Assembly: GCA_012267505.1 (NCBI GenBank)
Contig: JAAXGI010000061.1
Coordinates: 1-64,000 of the forward strand
DNA from: Gemmatimonadota bacterium
GTDB taxonomy: Bacteria; Gemmatimonadota; Gemmatimonadetes; Longimicrobiales; Gaopeijiaceae
Reading direction: 5' to 3'
DNA length: 64,000 nt
The notes under the pieces were generated by a model, which did no database searches, was not told the origin of the DNA, and saw only the letters and a program-made list of their open reading frames with translations. A program made the position numbers and the translations under genes. The first letter of the stretch is position 1. The number at the start of each line of letters is the position of its first letter. Positions 1 through 8,512 of the stretch are shown piece after piece.

Positions 1-19
1 GGATCAAACTCTCCGTTAA
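1..19 (-). rRNA. rrs: 16S ribosomal RNA, 5' end only (partial)
   Basis: Bases 1-12 are the reverse complement of AGAGTTTGATCC, the near-universal sequence at E. coli 16S positions 8-19. The gene therefore runs leftwards out of the window and its 5' end lies near position 19. Only this tip is visible, so it gives no phylogenetic information. The promoter at 236-265 points the same way. Confidence 0.9.
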
Positions 20-48
20 GAAAAAGCCTGAATCTGCTCTTTGAAACT

Positions 49-112
49 CCGGTCCGACCGGACCGGTGTTCGGAATCTACGTTGGTCTTCCCACCGGCTC
101 CTCAGCGGAGCC
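49..112 (-). other. rRNA leader hairpins
   Basis: In the putative leader between the promoter and the 16S 5' end there are two inverted repeats. One has 8-base arms at 49-56 and 59-66. The other has arms GGCTCC/GGAGCC at 96-101 and 107-112 with a 5-base loop. They may serve leader folding, antitermination or pre-16S processing. No sense-strand boxA could be identified with confidence. Confidence 0.4.
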
Positions 113-235
113 GAAACCGGGCGAGACGTAGCACTCACCCGTATGGGCCCACTCACTCTCCCAAAGACCCCGATTGTCAAATAGCCTTGCTCCCGGTCCG
201 CGGCCGCCGACTCTGGCGCCGGGACAGAGACAGGC

Positions 236-265
236 AGAATAAGCTCCGACTGCCCCACATGTCAA
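236..265 (-). promoter_or_regulatory. Putative sigma70-type rRNA promoter
   Basis: On the minus strand a perfect TTGACA (265-260) is followed after 18 bases by TATTCT (241-236), facing the 16S gene. Transcription would start near 229, giving a leader of about 210 nt. A second TTGACA lies at 180-175 but has no convincing -10 element. Confidence 0.55.
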
Positions 266-348
266 CACCGAGCGTTGCCCGATGACGAGTGAACGGGAGC
301 AGCGGGCCGGTGACCACGGGAGATGAGCATGGATGGGAGTGCGTGCCA

Positions 349-490
349 ATCATCGAAGGATGATCATGGCACTCTCGACCGAACGGATTCGGACACTGGA
401 CGACATCCGCGCCTTCCTCGCCGGGAACGAGGCGTCGGATCTCTGCCCCCCGGTCTGCGAGGCGGCCTACGCGTTGATGGAACGCAGGCT
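349..490 (+). pseudogene. Transposase/integrase N-terminal fragment, copy 1
   Basis: An ATG at 366 opens a frame reading MALSTERIRTLDDIRAFLAG, which resembles the N-terminus of integrase-core (DDE) transposases. It breaks off after about 40 residues and runs into unrelated DNA, stopping at 515. The same segment recurs, diverged, at 4563-4700. Both copies carry a short hairpin immediately before the ATG (here stems 349-354 and 359-364) with the purine-rich Shine-Dalgarno bases in its loop and 3' arm. The family assignment is from remembered sequence patterns and the fragment is too short to be functional. Confidence 0.6.
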
Positions 491-496
491 TGTGAT

Positions 497-806
497 GCAA
501 GATAGAGGCACTTGAGCACCGCACGGCCACACGCCTCCAGCGCGCTATCGCCGACAGGATGGTCGTGGCCTGGCGTGTCCGGCCGATGGTGTGCCTCGGG
601 CGCGAAGTCCCAGTACTGCCGCCGGAGCTCCTCTCCAGCGATACGGAACCGCGCGTGCTCACCGCCTCCGCCCGCTCACGCAGGCTCCCCTCCGCCGGCA
701 TTCCGGCGAGGCGACGCGGGCCGTAGCGCGTCTCGGCGGGTGGACCGGGCAACTACTCTCGCCCGGGAGCCCGAGGCCACCTGGCAGGATCAGATCCAAC
801 CGTCCG
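497..806 (+). pseudogene. IS4-type transposase C-terminal fragment
   Basis: One frame beginning near 497 reads RLQRAIADRMVVAWRV followed by LGREVPVLPPELL and RVLTASARSRRLP, the pattern of the C-terminal part of IS4-family transposases. It stops at a TAG near 725. The matching continuation (GEATRAVARLGGW) is in another frame, so at least one frameshift is present. It abuts the integrase fragment directly, so two unrelated insertion elements have decayed into each other beside the rRNA operon. From 807 to 1048 I see no gene. Confidence 0.6.
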
Positions 807-1048
807 CCATGGCGCCATGAGCTGGGGTGGCAATCTGGTGGAGGAGTACGGGCTGCCCCTCCTGGGAGTTGGGGGGGCTCACGCCTAGCGCAAAGCCTCC
901 GGACTCCACACGCTCAACGCCTGAACCCGTCCACGCACCCTCTCCGTCCCCCCGAATTCCTGCAGGGCAACGCAGTGGACGTCGTCCCGGCGGTCTGGCG
1001 TCGTGAACGCCTTCTCTCCGGGGTGCCACTTCCCAACCTTGCAGCGCC

Positions 1049-2053
1049 TCAGCGTCCCTTCGCGGCCCTGAACCGCCTACGAAACTCCGGTGTTGCCCTG
1101 ATCATCAGTTCGCCGTCCGGCCCGACAGTGAAAAAACACGCGGCGATCCGGCGGTCCACGGCCCAGTCGAATCCGGCCTCGAGCCCCATCACGCGCAGTG
1201 CCGTGGAGAGGGCATCAGCGTCGAACGCACTGTGGCTCCATACTGCAACTGATCCCCGCCAGGTTACCGGGATTCCGGTGCGCGGATCGAGAACGTGCCC
1301 CACCCGAGAGCCGTCCTTCAGCACCAGATCCCGCTCGGATCCACCACTGGTGGCGAGCGATCCCCCGCTCAGCTCGAGCTCCATTGCAGGCTCGTCGCGC
1401 CGGAGCGGGTGGGCCAGCGCCACCGGCCATGCCCCCGGCCCAACTGCGACCTGTCCGCCGAGGTCGGCCATCCACGCACCCGCGACGTCCGCCATCACGC
1501 GGCGCACTTCGTCTAGGGCCGCGCCCTTGCCAAAGGCTCCCGCGTCGAGTGACACGTCGGCGCGCCGAATTGCCGAGCACCCCTCGGCGGTCAGGCCGAT
1601 TTCACCGAGGCCACTGCTGAGCAGCGCGGCATCGAGTTCGTCGGCTCCGGGACGGCGGCCGTCGCCGCGCAGTCCCCATGCCTCGACGAGCCTTCCGACC
1701 GCGGGATCGAACGCGCCGTCGGCTTCCCGCCACCAGTGAGCCGCCCGGTCGAGCAACTCGCACGAGAGCGACGGCAGCAGCATCGCATCGCCGACCGGCT
1801 GGCGGTTCAGGCGCCCGAGCACGCTGTCGTCACGCCAAGTGCTGATCTCCGCTTCCACATCCTCGACTGTGGCCACCATCTGCTCCAGCGATTCGAGCGC
1901 GCGCGCCCGGTCCGGAGCCTCGGCAACGAAGCGGGCGATCGTCCCCATGAGCGCCACCGACCGTTCGACGCGGACCCACTCCGAGCGTGGCGTGCACGCC
2001 ACACAGGTGCCGACAGTCAACGCGAGCAGTAGCCCCGACCTTGTTCCGACCAT
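1049..2053 (-). CDS. apbE: FAD:protein FMN transferase (ApbE family), lipoprotein
   Basis: 334 aa. ApbE-family enzymes use FAD to attach FMN through a phosphoester bond to a Thr/Ser in exported flavoproteins. Family signatures are visible: the SLDAGAFGKGAALDEV segment with its conserved Asp and Lys-Gly, an LATSG motif, and GHVLDPRTGIP near the C-terminus. The start is ATG 2053 because a hydrophobic leader ending in a lipoprotein-like cysteine (VACTP) follows at once; 22 further codons upstream are unlikely. It is last in a four-gene operon, 7 bases after the membrane protein. Its obvious substrate is the FMN-binding protein two genes upstream. Confidence 0.9.
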   Translation of the reverse strand: MVGTRSGLLLALTVGTCVACTPRSEWVRVERSVALMGTIARFVAEAPDRARALESLEQMVATVEDVEAEISTWRDDSVLGRLNRQPVGDAMLLPSLSCELLDRAAHWWREADGAFDPAVGRLVEAWGLRGDGRRPGADELDAALLSSGLGEIGLTAEGCSAIRRADVSLDAGAFGKGAALDEVRRVMADVAGAWMADLGGQVAVGPGAWPVALAHPLRRDEPAMELELSGGSLATSGGSERDLVLKDGSRVGHVLDPRTGIPVTWRGSVAVWSHSAFDADALSTALRVMGLEAGFDWAVDRRIAACFFTVGPDGELMIRATPEFRRRFRAAKGR

Positions 2054-2060
2054 GACGCCG

Positions 2061-2522
2061 TCAGAGCGCCGAGCGCTCTCGTAGTCGTCTGCGTTGAGCC
2101 CGCCCGATTCGCAAGCCAAGCACGAAATGAACCCCGTAGGCGGCCACGAACAGAGTTCCGGTGATGATATGGGTCCACGACCAGGTCGCGATCAGCACCG
2201 GCGAGACCGCCACCTGAAGCAGGTAGCCCGATAGCGCCATCACCGAGAAGCTCACGAGCGAAATCCATCCGGTGCGCCGGTGGGTCCGCTCCCGGCGACG
2301 AAGCTTCGGCAAGGTGTGGGAACGCAGGATCATGCCGAAGAAGACGACGAAGACCGGCGCCGCGACGATGTGGGCCGCCATCACGAGCGGTTGCCAGGGA
2401 TGGTTGACGATCGCGAAGGGATCGTCGATCGTCAGAAAGTACTCCATGTAGAGGTAACAGAAGCCGGTAACGGCCACGACAGTGTGCAGGGCCGTGAACC
2501 CCCGGCGTTCCAGCGCCTTCAT
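2061..2522 (-). CDS. Four-helix membrane protein, flavinylation-associated cytochrome-like
   Basis: 153 aa with four predicted membrane helices at about 9-30, 44-66, 85-105 and 115-137. Histidines near or within the helices (H13, H51, H118, H132) could bind b-type haem. Small cytochrome-b-like membrane proteins (DUF4405-like) are known beside ApbE and FMN-binding proteins. I infer that it passes electrons from the membrane to the exported flavoprotein encoded just upstream. The start ATG overlaps the stop of the FMN-binding gene by 4 bases, implying translational coupling. Family membership is inferred from topology and neighbours, not from a clear signature. Confidence 0.6.
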   Translation of the reverse strand: MKALERRGFTALHTVVAVTGFCYLYMEYFLTIDDPFAIVNHPWQPLVMAAHIVAAPVFVVFFGMILRSHTLPKLRRRERTHRRTGWISLVSFSVMALSGYLLQVAVSPVLIATWSWTHIITGTLFVAAYGVHFVLGLRIGRAQRRRLRERSAL

Positions 2523-3088
2523 CGCCCCGACGTCGGGCCGCGTCCCTCCAGCACGGTATCCATCGCCTGAATGCGCCGGACGGCCGAGTTCGCCGCACGC
2601 GCGGTCAACGTGGCCCCCAGGATCGGTCGTATTGCCCGCCCCAGGTTGAGGTCGTCACCTGCGGGCCTTCCGTCGTACTGCTGAAGCCACCTCTCCGATG
2701 CCTCGTATTCAGGGGGCTCCATGAAGGCGGTCACGTCGATGCGACGTACCCGCCCGTCGGGTTCCAGCGAGATGAGCAGGGTCTCGCGCTTCGTCCGGAC
2801 GATATGCGTATCTGCATATGAACGACCAACGACTTCGCCACGCAACGTGGCGATGAAGCGGACGTACAGCCTCCCGCGGACATCCTCTCGGGAGAGCGCC
2901 TCGATGCGCTCCGCCTGCTGGTCACTGAGGAAGATGCGCTCCATCTCCAGCTCCGCTCCCGGGAAGACGGCAGCGAGCACCTCACCCCTTGAGACGGCGG
3001 AGGATTGGCCGGTGGCCGAAGCAGCCGTGCCGAAGAAGGCAAGGAGAGGAAATAGCACGGAAGCGGACCGGGCTCGCGGCAGTCTCAT
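2519..3088 (-). CDS. Exported FMN-binding domain protein
   Basis: 189 aa with an N-terminal signal peptide (hydrophobic to about residue 25, AxA-like cleavage). The C-terminal half resembles FMN-binding domains. The segment LGATLT (157-162) fits the flavinylation consensus GA(T/S), making Thr160 the likely FMN attachment site for ApbE. The acidic residue often found just before this motif is absent. The protein probably acts as a periplasmic flavin electron carrier between the four-helix membrane protein and an outside acceptor such as ferric iron. It sits between the porin (42-base gap) and the membrane protein (4-base overlap). Confidence 0.8.
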   Translation of the reverse strand: MRLPRARSASVLFPLLAFFGTAASATGQSSAVSRGEVLAAVFPGAELEMERIFLSDQQAERIEALSREDVRGRLYVRFIATLRGEVVGRSYADTHIVRTKRETLLISLEPDGRVRRIDVTAFMEPPEYEASERWLQQYDGRPAGDDLNLGRAIRPILGATLTARAANSAVRRIQAMDTVLEGRGPTSGR

Positions 3089-3130
3089 GACGGACCACCG
3101 AAAGCCCCGGCCACCAGTTCAGGGGGAATG

Positions 3131-4429
3131 CTAGAACGCGTACCCCACATTGACGTTGAATTGATTGACGCCCGAGTCCGCATCATTCGTGACCCAAGCA
3201 TGGTCGATCTTCAGCACGACCTCCGGGAGGGGCTTCAGCTCGAGCCCGGCCGTAAAGTACGTGTTGTCGTTCGACAGACTGCGCTGGTAACCGGAGGGCA
3301 CCTCCGCCTGCGTATCCACCTTCTCGTAGCGCAGGTAGGGCAGGAGCGAGACGTCGGACAGCGTCTGGGACAGCAGATCGTAGCCCGCCTGCACGTATCC
3401 TCCCCTCAGCGTCTCACCGACCCCGTTCGATCCCGACAGGTCCAGTGCCTGGTTCAGCCTAGCAACGTCCCCTACCGTGGCATTGGCGACGAGTCCACGG
3501 AAGTCGAATCCCCGAACCTGCAGCTGCGCGTGGGCCTCGGCGATGGTCACGGTGGCGTCTACATTCCTGCCGGCGGCGGTGAGCTCTCCGTGGTCCGCGC
3601 CGCCCCGGTAACCGCTCACTCCCACGAAGAAGCCGGGCGTCGGACTATAATCGAGGCGTCCGGTGATCGCCATGCTGCTCGCCTTTGCCTTGATGCCCTT
3701 CTGGCGCCCCCCGCGAAGTCCGCCGGAAGAGAAGCTGGCGCCCTCGAAGCCGTTGACCACACAGAGACGATAAGAAATTGGTCCGGAGGAGCCATAGAGC
3801 CCGGCTCCGTTTTCCCGCCATGTGGAGGGAATGATCTTCTGCTCGGTGACGGGCCGCTCCGCGCCTATAAAGACAGTCGGCTCGTGCAGCTCATTGACCA
3901 GCCCGACCGGCATCATCAGCATCCCCGCCCTCAGGCCCACGCTGTCGGTGGCACGCCAGTCCACATAGGCAAACTCGATGAAGGTCTCGTTCGCGTGCTC
4001 TACCTCGATCTCGGCGTTAAAGAGGAAGTGCTCGTTGAAGCGGTACCCCGCATAGATGACGACCCGCAGGTAGTCGAACTGCGTGGTCTTGTCCCCGGAG
4101 TAGTTCTCGTAGAGCATCTCGCCGTAGCCGGCGAAAGAGGCTCCTGACTCCTGCGCATACGCCGTTGCGGCCGAGGGTGCGAGTCCTAGCGCGCGGGCCT
4201 CGTCGGGGGTGAGTGCCTGCACCTGTTCCCCACTCCGCAGCAGTTCCAGCTCGTCTGCCAGGATCTCGATGCGCCGCTCCAGCTCGGCGACGGTGGTCGT
4301 GTCCACCTGGGCATGCAGAGCTCCTGCACTGCCCGCAAGGCCCGCGAAGAGGGCGGCACCCGCCAGCCGGGGACCAATGGCTCCGGGCATTCGGTCCCGG
4401 GGGGCCGTGGGATTGGAAGCGGATTCCAT
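3131..4429 (-). CDS. Phosphate-selective porin-like (OprO/OprP type) outer-membrane protein
   Basis: 432 aa. After a signal peptide ending near LHAQ there is a short coiled-coil segment (VAELERRIEILADELELL). Alternating beta strands then run to a C-terminal NVNVGYAF, the aromatic end typical of outer-membrane barrels. The overall pattern resembles the OprO/OprP porin family. It is first in the operon. A GAGAGG ribosome site lies 8 bases before the ATG, and a Fur-type palindrome lies at 4451-4471. The ion or chelate it passes cannot be read from sequence, but the operator and partners point to iron rather than phosphate. Confidence 0.75.
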   Translation of the reverse strand: MESASNPTAPRDRMPGAIGPRLAGAALFAGLAGSAGALHAQVDTTTVAELERRIEILADELELLRSGEQVQALTPDEARALGLAPSAATAYAQESGASFAGYGEMLYENYSGDKTTQFDYLRVVIYAGYRFNEHFLFNAEIEVEHANETFIEFAYVDWRATDSVGLRAGMLMMPVGLVNELHEPTVFIGAERPVTEQKIIPSTWRENGAGLYGSSGPISYRLCVVNGFEGASFSSGGLRGGRQKGIKAKASSMAITGRLDYSPTPGFFVGVSGYRGGADHGELTAAGRNVDATVTIAEAHAQLQVRGFDFRGLVANATVGDVARLNQALDLSGSNGVGETLRGGYVQAGYDLLSQTLSDVSLLPYLRYEKVDTQAEVPSGYQRSLSNDNTYFTAGLELKPLPEVVLKIDHAWVTNDADSGVNQFNVNVGYAF

Positions 4430-4450
4430 GATACCAACCTCTCTAGATAC

Positions 4451-4471
4451 AATTGAGAATCATTCTCAATT
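4451..4471 (-). promoter_or_regulatory. Fur box upstream of the porin-flavoprotein-ApbE operon
   Basis: A perfect 10-1-10 palindrome with arms AATTGAGAAT and ATTCTCAATT, centred 32 bases upstream of the porin ATG. It matches the ferric-uptake-regulator operator pattern (GATAATGATAATCATTATC and its GAGAATNATTCTC core). Its AT-richness stands out against the GC-rich surroundings. It implies iron repression of the whole leftward operon. Confidence 0.8.
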
Positions 4472-4562
4472 AGTAAGCGCGAGCGAATCTATGAAGAAGA
4501 ACCGACAGGAGCAAGGGAAAGCACTGTCCAACGAGACGTGAGCATGAGCGCAGCTGCGGGCC

Positions 4563-5095
4563 GATCATCGGAGGATGATCATGACACTCTCGACCGAACG
4601 GATTTGGACGCTTGACGAGAACCGCGCCTGCCTCGCTGGGAACGCGGCGTCGGTTCTCTTCCCCCCGGACCGCGACGCAGCCTCCGCGTTGATGGACGCC
4701 CCCCGGTCCAGTTCCGCCACCACTTCGGCCAGCTCCCCGGACCGGCCATCGAGCGGATCCTCTGGCGCGAGTGCCACCTCTTCGGCGACGAGCTCTACCT
4801 GCGCCTGTCGGAGACCGCCAGCGGCCACATCTACAACCTCCACTTCCCCCGGGTCTACAGGCAGGCACGCACCACCTTCTCGGCGACCCGGGCCGTCTCG
4901 TCGGAGATCGGCCAGCGGCGCAAGGCCCGGCCGGAGGGCCAGTCGGGCTTCGTACGCTTCGACACCGTCCGCGGCGACGGTCGCAGTGGCGAGAAGGGCG
5001 CCTACGACATCGACGAAGTAGACGAAGTGACGCAGTTTCAGGAGCTTGCAGCCGTCCCGCGGATCACCGAGTACTTCATGGTCCCGGTGTTCTAG
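4563..5095 (+). pseudogene. Decayed integrase-core transposase, copy 2
   Basis: Copy 2 of the element at 349-490. ATG 4581 opens MTLSTERIWTLDE, preceded by a perfect 7-base-stem hairpin (4563-4569 and 4574-4580) with loop GGAG. After about 40 residues the match jumps frame. From about 4705 to the TAG at 5093-5095 another frame reads like the centre of an integrase-core transposase: RECHLFGDELYLRL, then GHIYNLHFPRVYR, then GFVRFDTVRGDG and YDIDEVDEVTQF. The two Asp residues match the first two acidic positions of a DDE site. The middle and the C-terminal third are missing. From 5096 to 5350 there is no convincing gene. Confidence 0.75.
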
Positions 5096-5350
5096 GCGCT
5101 CGTGGGGGCGTTTCCGTTCCGCGTACTAGGATTTCACGCCGACAACGGGTCGGATACACCAACCGTCGTGGCGCGGCGATGCTCAACAAGCTGCAGATCG
5201 AGAAGTTTACCAAGTCCCCGCCCCGTGGCCCCTCCACGGCGCGGGGATATGCGCCGGGCGAGCCCGGCGCCTCGCGGGTTCCCGGCCCGTGTGCCAGATT
5301 GGCGCTTGGCAACCTGCAGCCGTTCCCCATCCACGACCGAGGAGAGGAGA

Positions 5351-7216
5351 ATGCACCTGCCCGGAACGCGCACGACGAAACCGGCCCTGACCGCCCTCCT
5401 TCCGCTCGTGGCGGCGGGGGCGCTTTCTCTTTACGCCCTCCTGCCTGCCACCGCCGCGGCGCAGGATGGCCAGGGATCGCACAAGCCCGCCCACCGTCCG
5501 GCGGTGACAGCCAACCACGGGCTCGTGACCACCGGAGGCAATCCGCTCGCATCCATGGCTGGGCTCCGCATGCTCCTTGCCGGCGGCAATGCGGCAGACG
5601 CGGCCGTTGCGACGCTCGCAACGCTCCAGGTTGTCGAGCCGATGATGTCGGGCGCGGGCGGCAACGGCTTCTTCACGATCTACGACCGGGCGACCGACCG
5701 CGTCTATTCGCTCCACGGGACCGGGGCCGCGCCGCTTGCGCTGGACGCCTCCGAGGTGACCGCCGGGGAACTCTCGCGCGGGATGAAGGCGGGCGTGACT
5801 CCGGGTCTCTTCGGCGCTTGGATCGCGCTTCTCGACCGGTTCGGCACGATGACGTTGGGCGAGGTGCTCGAGCCCGCGATCGAGTACGCAGCCGACGGGC
5901 ATCCGATCCAGCCCATCGTCACCGCAAGCATCGCGCAGCAGGCCGAGCTCTTCTCGGAGCACCCCACGACGGCGCGCATCTTCCTCCCGGGAGGCGAGGC
6001 CCCGGAGCCCTGGTCGATGTTCCGCCAGCCGGACCTTGCCCGGACCTTCCGCAGCCTCGTGGCGGCCGAGGAGGCCGCGCTGGCCGAGGGAAAGACGAGA
6101 TCGGAGGCTCTCAGCGCGGCCTTCGACCTCTTCTACAGCGGCGACATCGCAAGGGAGATGGCCGCCTTCTACGAGGCGCACGGGGGACTCTTCACCTACG
6201 AGGACTTCGCCCGGTACGAGCCCATCTGGGCCGATCCGGTCCACGTCAACTACCGGGGCTATGACGTCTACACGAATGCGACAACATCCCGTGGAGGCCT
6301 CGAGGTCACGATGGGCCTCGCCCTGATCGAGGGGTTCGACCTGAAAGCGCTCGGCCACAACTCGCCCGAGGCCCTCCACCTGGTTTCCGAGTCGATCAAG
6401 CTCTCGAAGGCCGACATATACCGCTACGTGGCGGACCCGGCGTTCACCGACATGCCCACCGACGGGATGCTCTCGGAGGCGTATGCGGCGGCCCGGCGCG
6501 AGATGATCGACCCCTCGCGCGCGATCGCCTACCCGGAGAGCGGAAACCCGGAGCGGTTCTCGCGGACGGCGTACGCAGGACAGCCCCTCGGCCTGTCGGA
6601 CGGGCCCGTCCTCGCGGAACTCTCTGTGGCCGGGAGCACGACGAGCTTCTCGGTGGCCGACTCCTACGGGAATGTGATCGCCGCCACGCCGACGCTCGGG
6701 AGCGGATGGGGCACGGGCGTGATCGTCGGCAGCACCGGGATGTTCTTCAACAACGGGACGCGGGTCGGGTCCACCTCACCCTATCCCGGCGACGTGAACT
6801 ATCCGCGCGGCGGGCAGATTCCGATCCTCAACAACTCGCCGATCATCGTCATGCGCGACGGCCGTTTCCATCTCTCTCTGGGCACCCCCGGCGGGGAGAC
6901 GATCGGCCAGACCCAGTTCCAGGTCCTCCTGAATCTCCTCGACTTCGGGATGGGAATCCAGGAGGCGATCGAGGCGCCCCGCCTGAGCCTGGATGCCGAC
7001 CCCAACTTCTACCGGGCGGGTTCCGAGATCACCGTGAACGTGGAGGGCCGGGTCGCCGCGGAGACGCTCCGGCGGCTGGAGGAGATGGGGCACAACATCG
7101 AAGCGACGGGTGAGTGGGCACTAGGGAGCATGCAGGGCATTGTCATGGACCCGGAGACCGAGACGATGACGGCGGGCGCGGATCCGCGCCGCACGGGCTA
7201 CGCCGTCGGATGGTGA
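5351..7216 (+). CDS. ggt: Gamma-glutamyltransferase
   Basis: 621 aa, usual size for the family. It hydrolyses or transfers the gamma-glutamyl group of glutathione and related amides. It has a signal peptide (about residues 1-37, ending TAAAQD), so it is periplasmic or secreted. NGLVTTGG-like, GGNAADAAVA and MSGAGGNGFF segments are typical of the large subunit. The self-processing Thr is probably Thr430 in GSTTSFSVAD, followed by the small-subunit GTPGGETIGQT. The start is ATG 5351, directly after a strong GGAGAGGAG ribosome site. It stands alone, downstream of a transposase remnant. Confidence 0.9.
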   Translation: MHLPGTRTTKPALTALLPLVAAGALSLYALLPATAAAQDGQGSHKPAHRPAVTANHGLVTTGGNPLASMAGLRMLLAGGNAADAAVATLATLQVVEPMMSGAGGNGFFTIYDRATDRVYSLHGTGAAPLALDASEVTAGELSRGMKAGVTPGLFGAWIALLDRFGTMTLGEVLEPAIEYAADGHPIQPIVTASIAQQAELFSEHPTTARIFLPGGEAPEPWSMFRQPDLARTFRSLVAAEEAALAEGKTRSEALSAAFDLFYSGDIAREMAAFYEAHGGLFTYEDFARYEPIWADPVHVNYRGYDVYTNATTSRGGLEVTMGLALIEGFDLKALGHNSPEALHLVSESIKLSKADIYRYVADPAFTDMPTDGMLSEAYAAARREMIDPSRAIAYPESGNPERFSRTAYAGQPLGLSDGPVLAELSVAGSTTSFSVADSYGNVIAATPTLGSGWGTGVIVGSTGMFFNNGTRVGSTSPYPGDVNYPRGGQIPILNNSPIIVMRDGRFHLSLGTPGGETIGQTQFQVLLNLLDFGMGIQEAIEAPRLSLDADPNFYRAGSEITVNVEGRVAAETLRRLEEMGHNIEATGEWALGSMQGIVMDPETETMTAGADPRRTGYAVGW

Positions 7217-7424
7217 CCGTACGGCGGGCGGGCGCCGACTGCCTGCCGGGCAAGGGCGGAGAGGACGGCCTACTGGGGTCGTCGGGCATGCGGAAGGCCC
7301 CGACTTCCGGACCCGGTGATTCCCCTCCGGGGCGAGCGGGGGAGAAGCGGCTGGCACGCCGCTAGCCGCCGCACCGGCGCGCGGGAAGGAGGCGAAACCC
7401 GCCCTTCCCCGCGCGCCGTGGTCG

Positions 7425-8477
7425 TCAGAATGTGGCGTTGGCGTTGAAGGGGGTCGCCGTGCCTCCCTGGATCGACATGATGTGCAGGTTGAACATGAAC
7501 TCCCACCGCCCGAGCCGCTGCGCTTCGCGCGCGACGTCCTCGAGGTACGCGTTGTCCGCGATCGGGAGTCCCAGATTGACCTGTGTCAGGGTGTGAATGG
7601 GCCTCCCGATCCCATCCACCCCCGAGGGCTGCACATCGTTGACGGCATCGCCGGCGAGGACCGCCACGTCCCGCTCCCGGAGCCAGGGCAGCACCGAGGC
7701 ATGCAGACCCGCGCCCCCCTGCCCGTAGGCCCACGGCCCTTCCGCTGCCCGCTTCGCCCAGCGCCCGGTCCGGATCAGGAGCGCATCGCCCCGTCCGATC
7801 TCGATCCCCGCGAATCTCTCCCACTCCTCGAGATCCTCGATGTAGATCGGAGTGCTCGGCTCGAGCCAGTCAACCCCCTTCAGGAGAGGCATGTCCACAA
7901 GCACCCCGCGCGTGATGTATGCGGGACCCATCCGGTCGATCGCGAGGTCGTGGCAGCCGGCTGCGTTCAGGTTCTGCGGGTAGCCGTTGTACACCCTGCC
8001 CTCGCGGTCCGCGTAGTGGCAGAGCGCGTCCAGGTGGGAGTTGAGTCCGTCGTGAATCGAGAGACCGATCCGGTCGAGCGCGGACGGAGGCAGCCCGGTG
8101 ACCGGGTCGAGCCGGATCATCCGATGGTAATTCTCGCCGAACGTCCCCGTGTCGCTTCCTGACTTCCCGAACGGCGTATGCTGCAGCGTGACCGTCACGC
8201 CCTCCCGGACCAGGCCTGCCGCCTGGCGGGTCTTCTCGGGGGTGATGAGGTTCAGCGTGCCACGCTGGTCGGTGGGACCCCACCGCCCCCAGTTCGACAG
8301 CTCCTCCGCCCACCTGTCGAGCGTCTCCAGGGTGATGAGGCGCTCGGTCGTCTGGGTCGAGGGATGGACGACGAACGGCCCGCCCTCCTGGGCGGCAAGG
8401 TCGAGGGTCGTCCCGGCAAGGATTCCGGCAGCGAGCGCGGACGCGAGCGCGGGCAGGAGCGGAGTGGTCGGCTTCAT
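7425..8477 (-). CDS. Exported cyclase-family (kynurenine-formamidase-like) hydrolase
   Basis: 350 aa. A signal peptide (about residues 1-29, ending LAAQ) precedes a cyclase-family domain. The metal-binding motif is seen as SIHDGLNSHLDALCHY (usual form HxGTHxDxPxH), with a later GDALLIRTG segment. Relatives include arylformamidases and ring-opening or ring-closing hydrolases; the substrate cannot be deduced. ATG 8477 is chosen because AGGAG lies about 10 bases upstream; an in-frame ATG at 8486 sits on top of that site. It follows PQQ dehydrogenase 1 by 35 bases, probably co-transcribed, so it may act on that enzyme's lactone or acid product. Confidence 0.8.
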   Translation of the reverse strand: MKPTTPLLPALASALAAGILAGTTLDLAAQEGGPFVVHPSTQTTERLITLETLDRWAEELSNWGRWGPTDQRGTLNLITPEKTRQAAGLVREGVTVTLQHTPFGKSGSDTGTFGENYHRMIRLDPVTGLPPSALDRIGLSIHDGLNSHLDALCHYADREGRVYNGYPQNLNAAGCHDLAIDRMGPAYITRGVLVDMPLLKGVDWLEPSTPIYIEDLEEWERFAGIEIGRGDALLIRTGRWAKRAAEGPWAYGQGGAGLHASVLPWLRERDVAVLAGDAVNDVQPSGVDGIGRPIHTLTQVNLGLPIADNAYLEDVAREAQRLGRWEFMFNLHIMSIQGGTATPFNANATF

Positions 8478-8512
8478 CGTCGGCATCTCCTGTGATCGGC
8501 GCATGCGTCCGG

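Noticed and set aside
34-45. boxA-like TGCTCTTTGAAA beside the 16S gene
   Set aside because: It is on the strand opposite to the rRNA gene, so it cannot act as a leader boxA as written; at most it is the partner strand of a processing stem.
591-1739. Open frame of 382 codons on the plus strand
   Set aside because: Mostly antisense to apbE, Arg/Ser/Pro-rich with no motifs; only its first part overlaps the IS4 transposase fragment.
5171-5230. Possible tyrosine-recombinase N-terminus (MLNKLQIEKFTK) in front of ggt
   Set aside because: Only a dozen residues match loosely; too short to support a feature.
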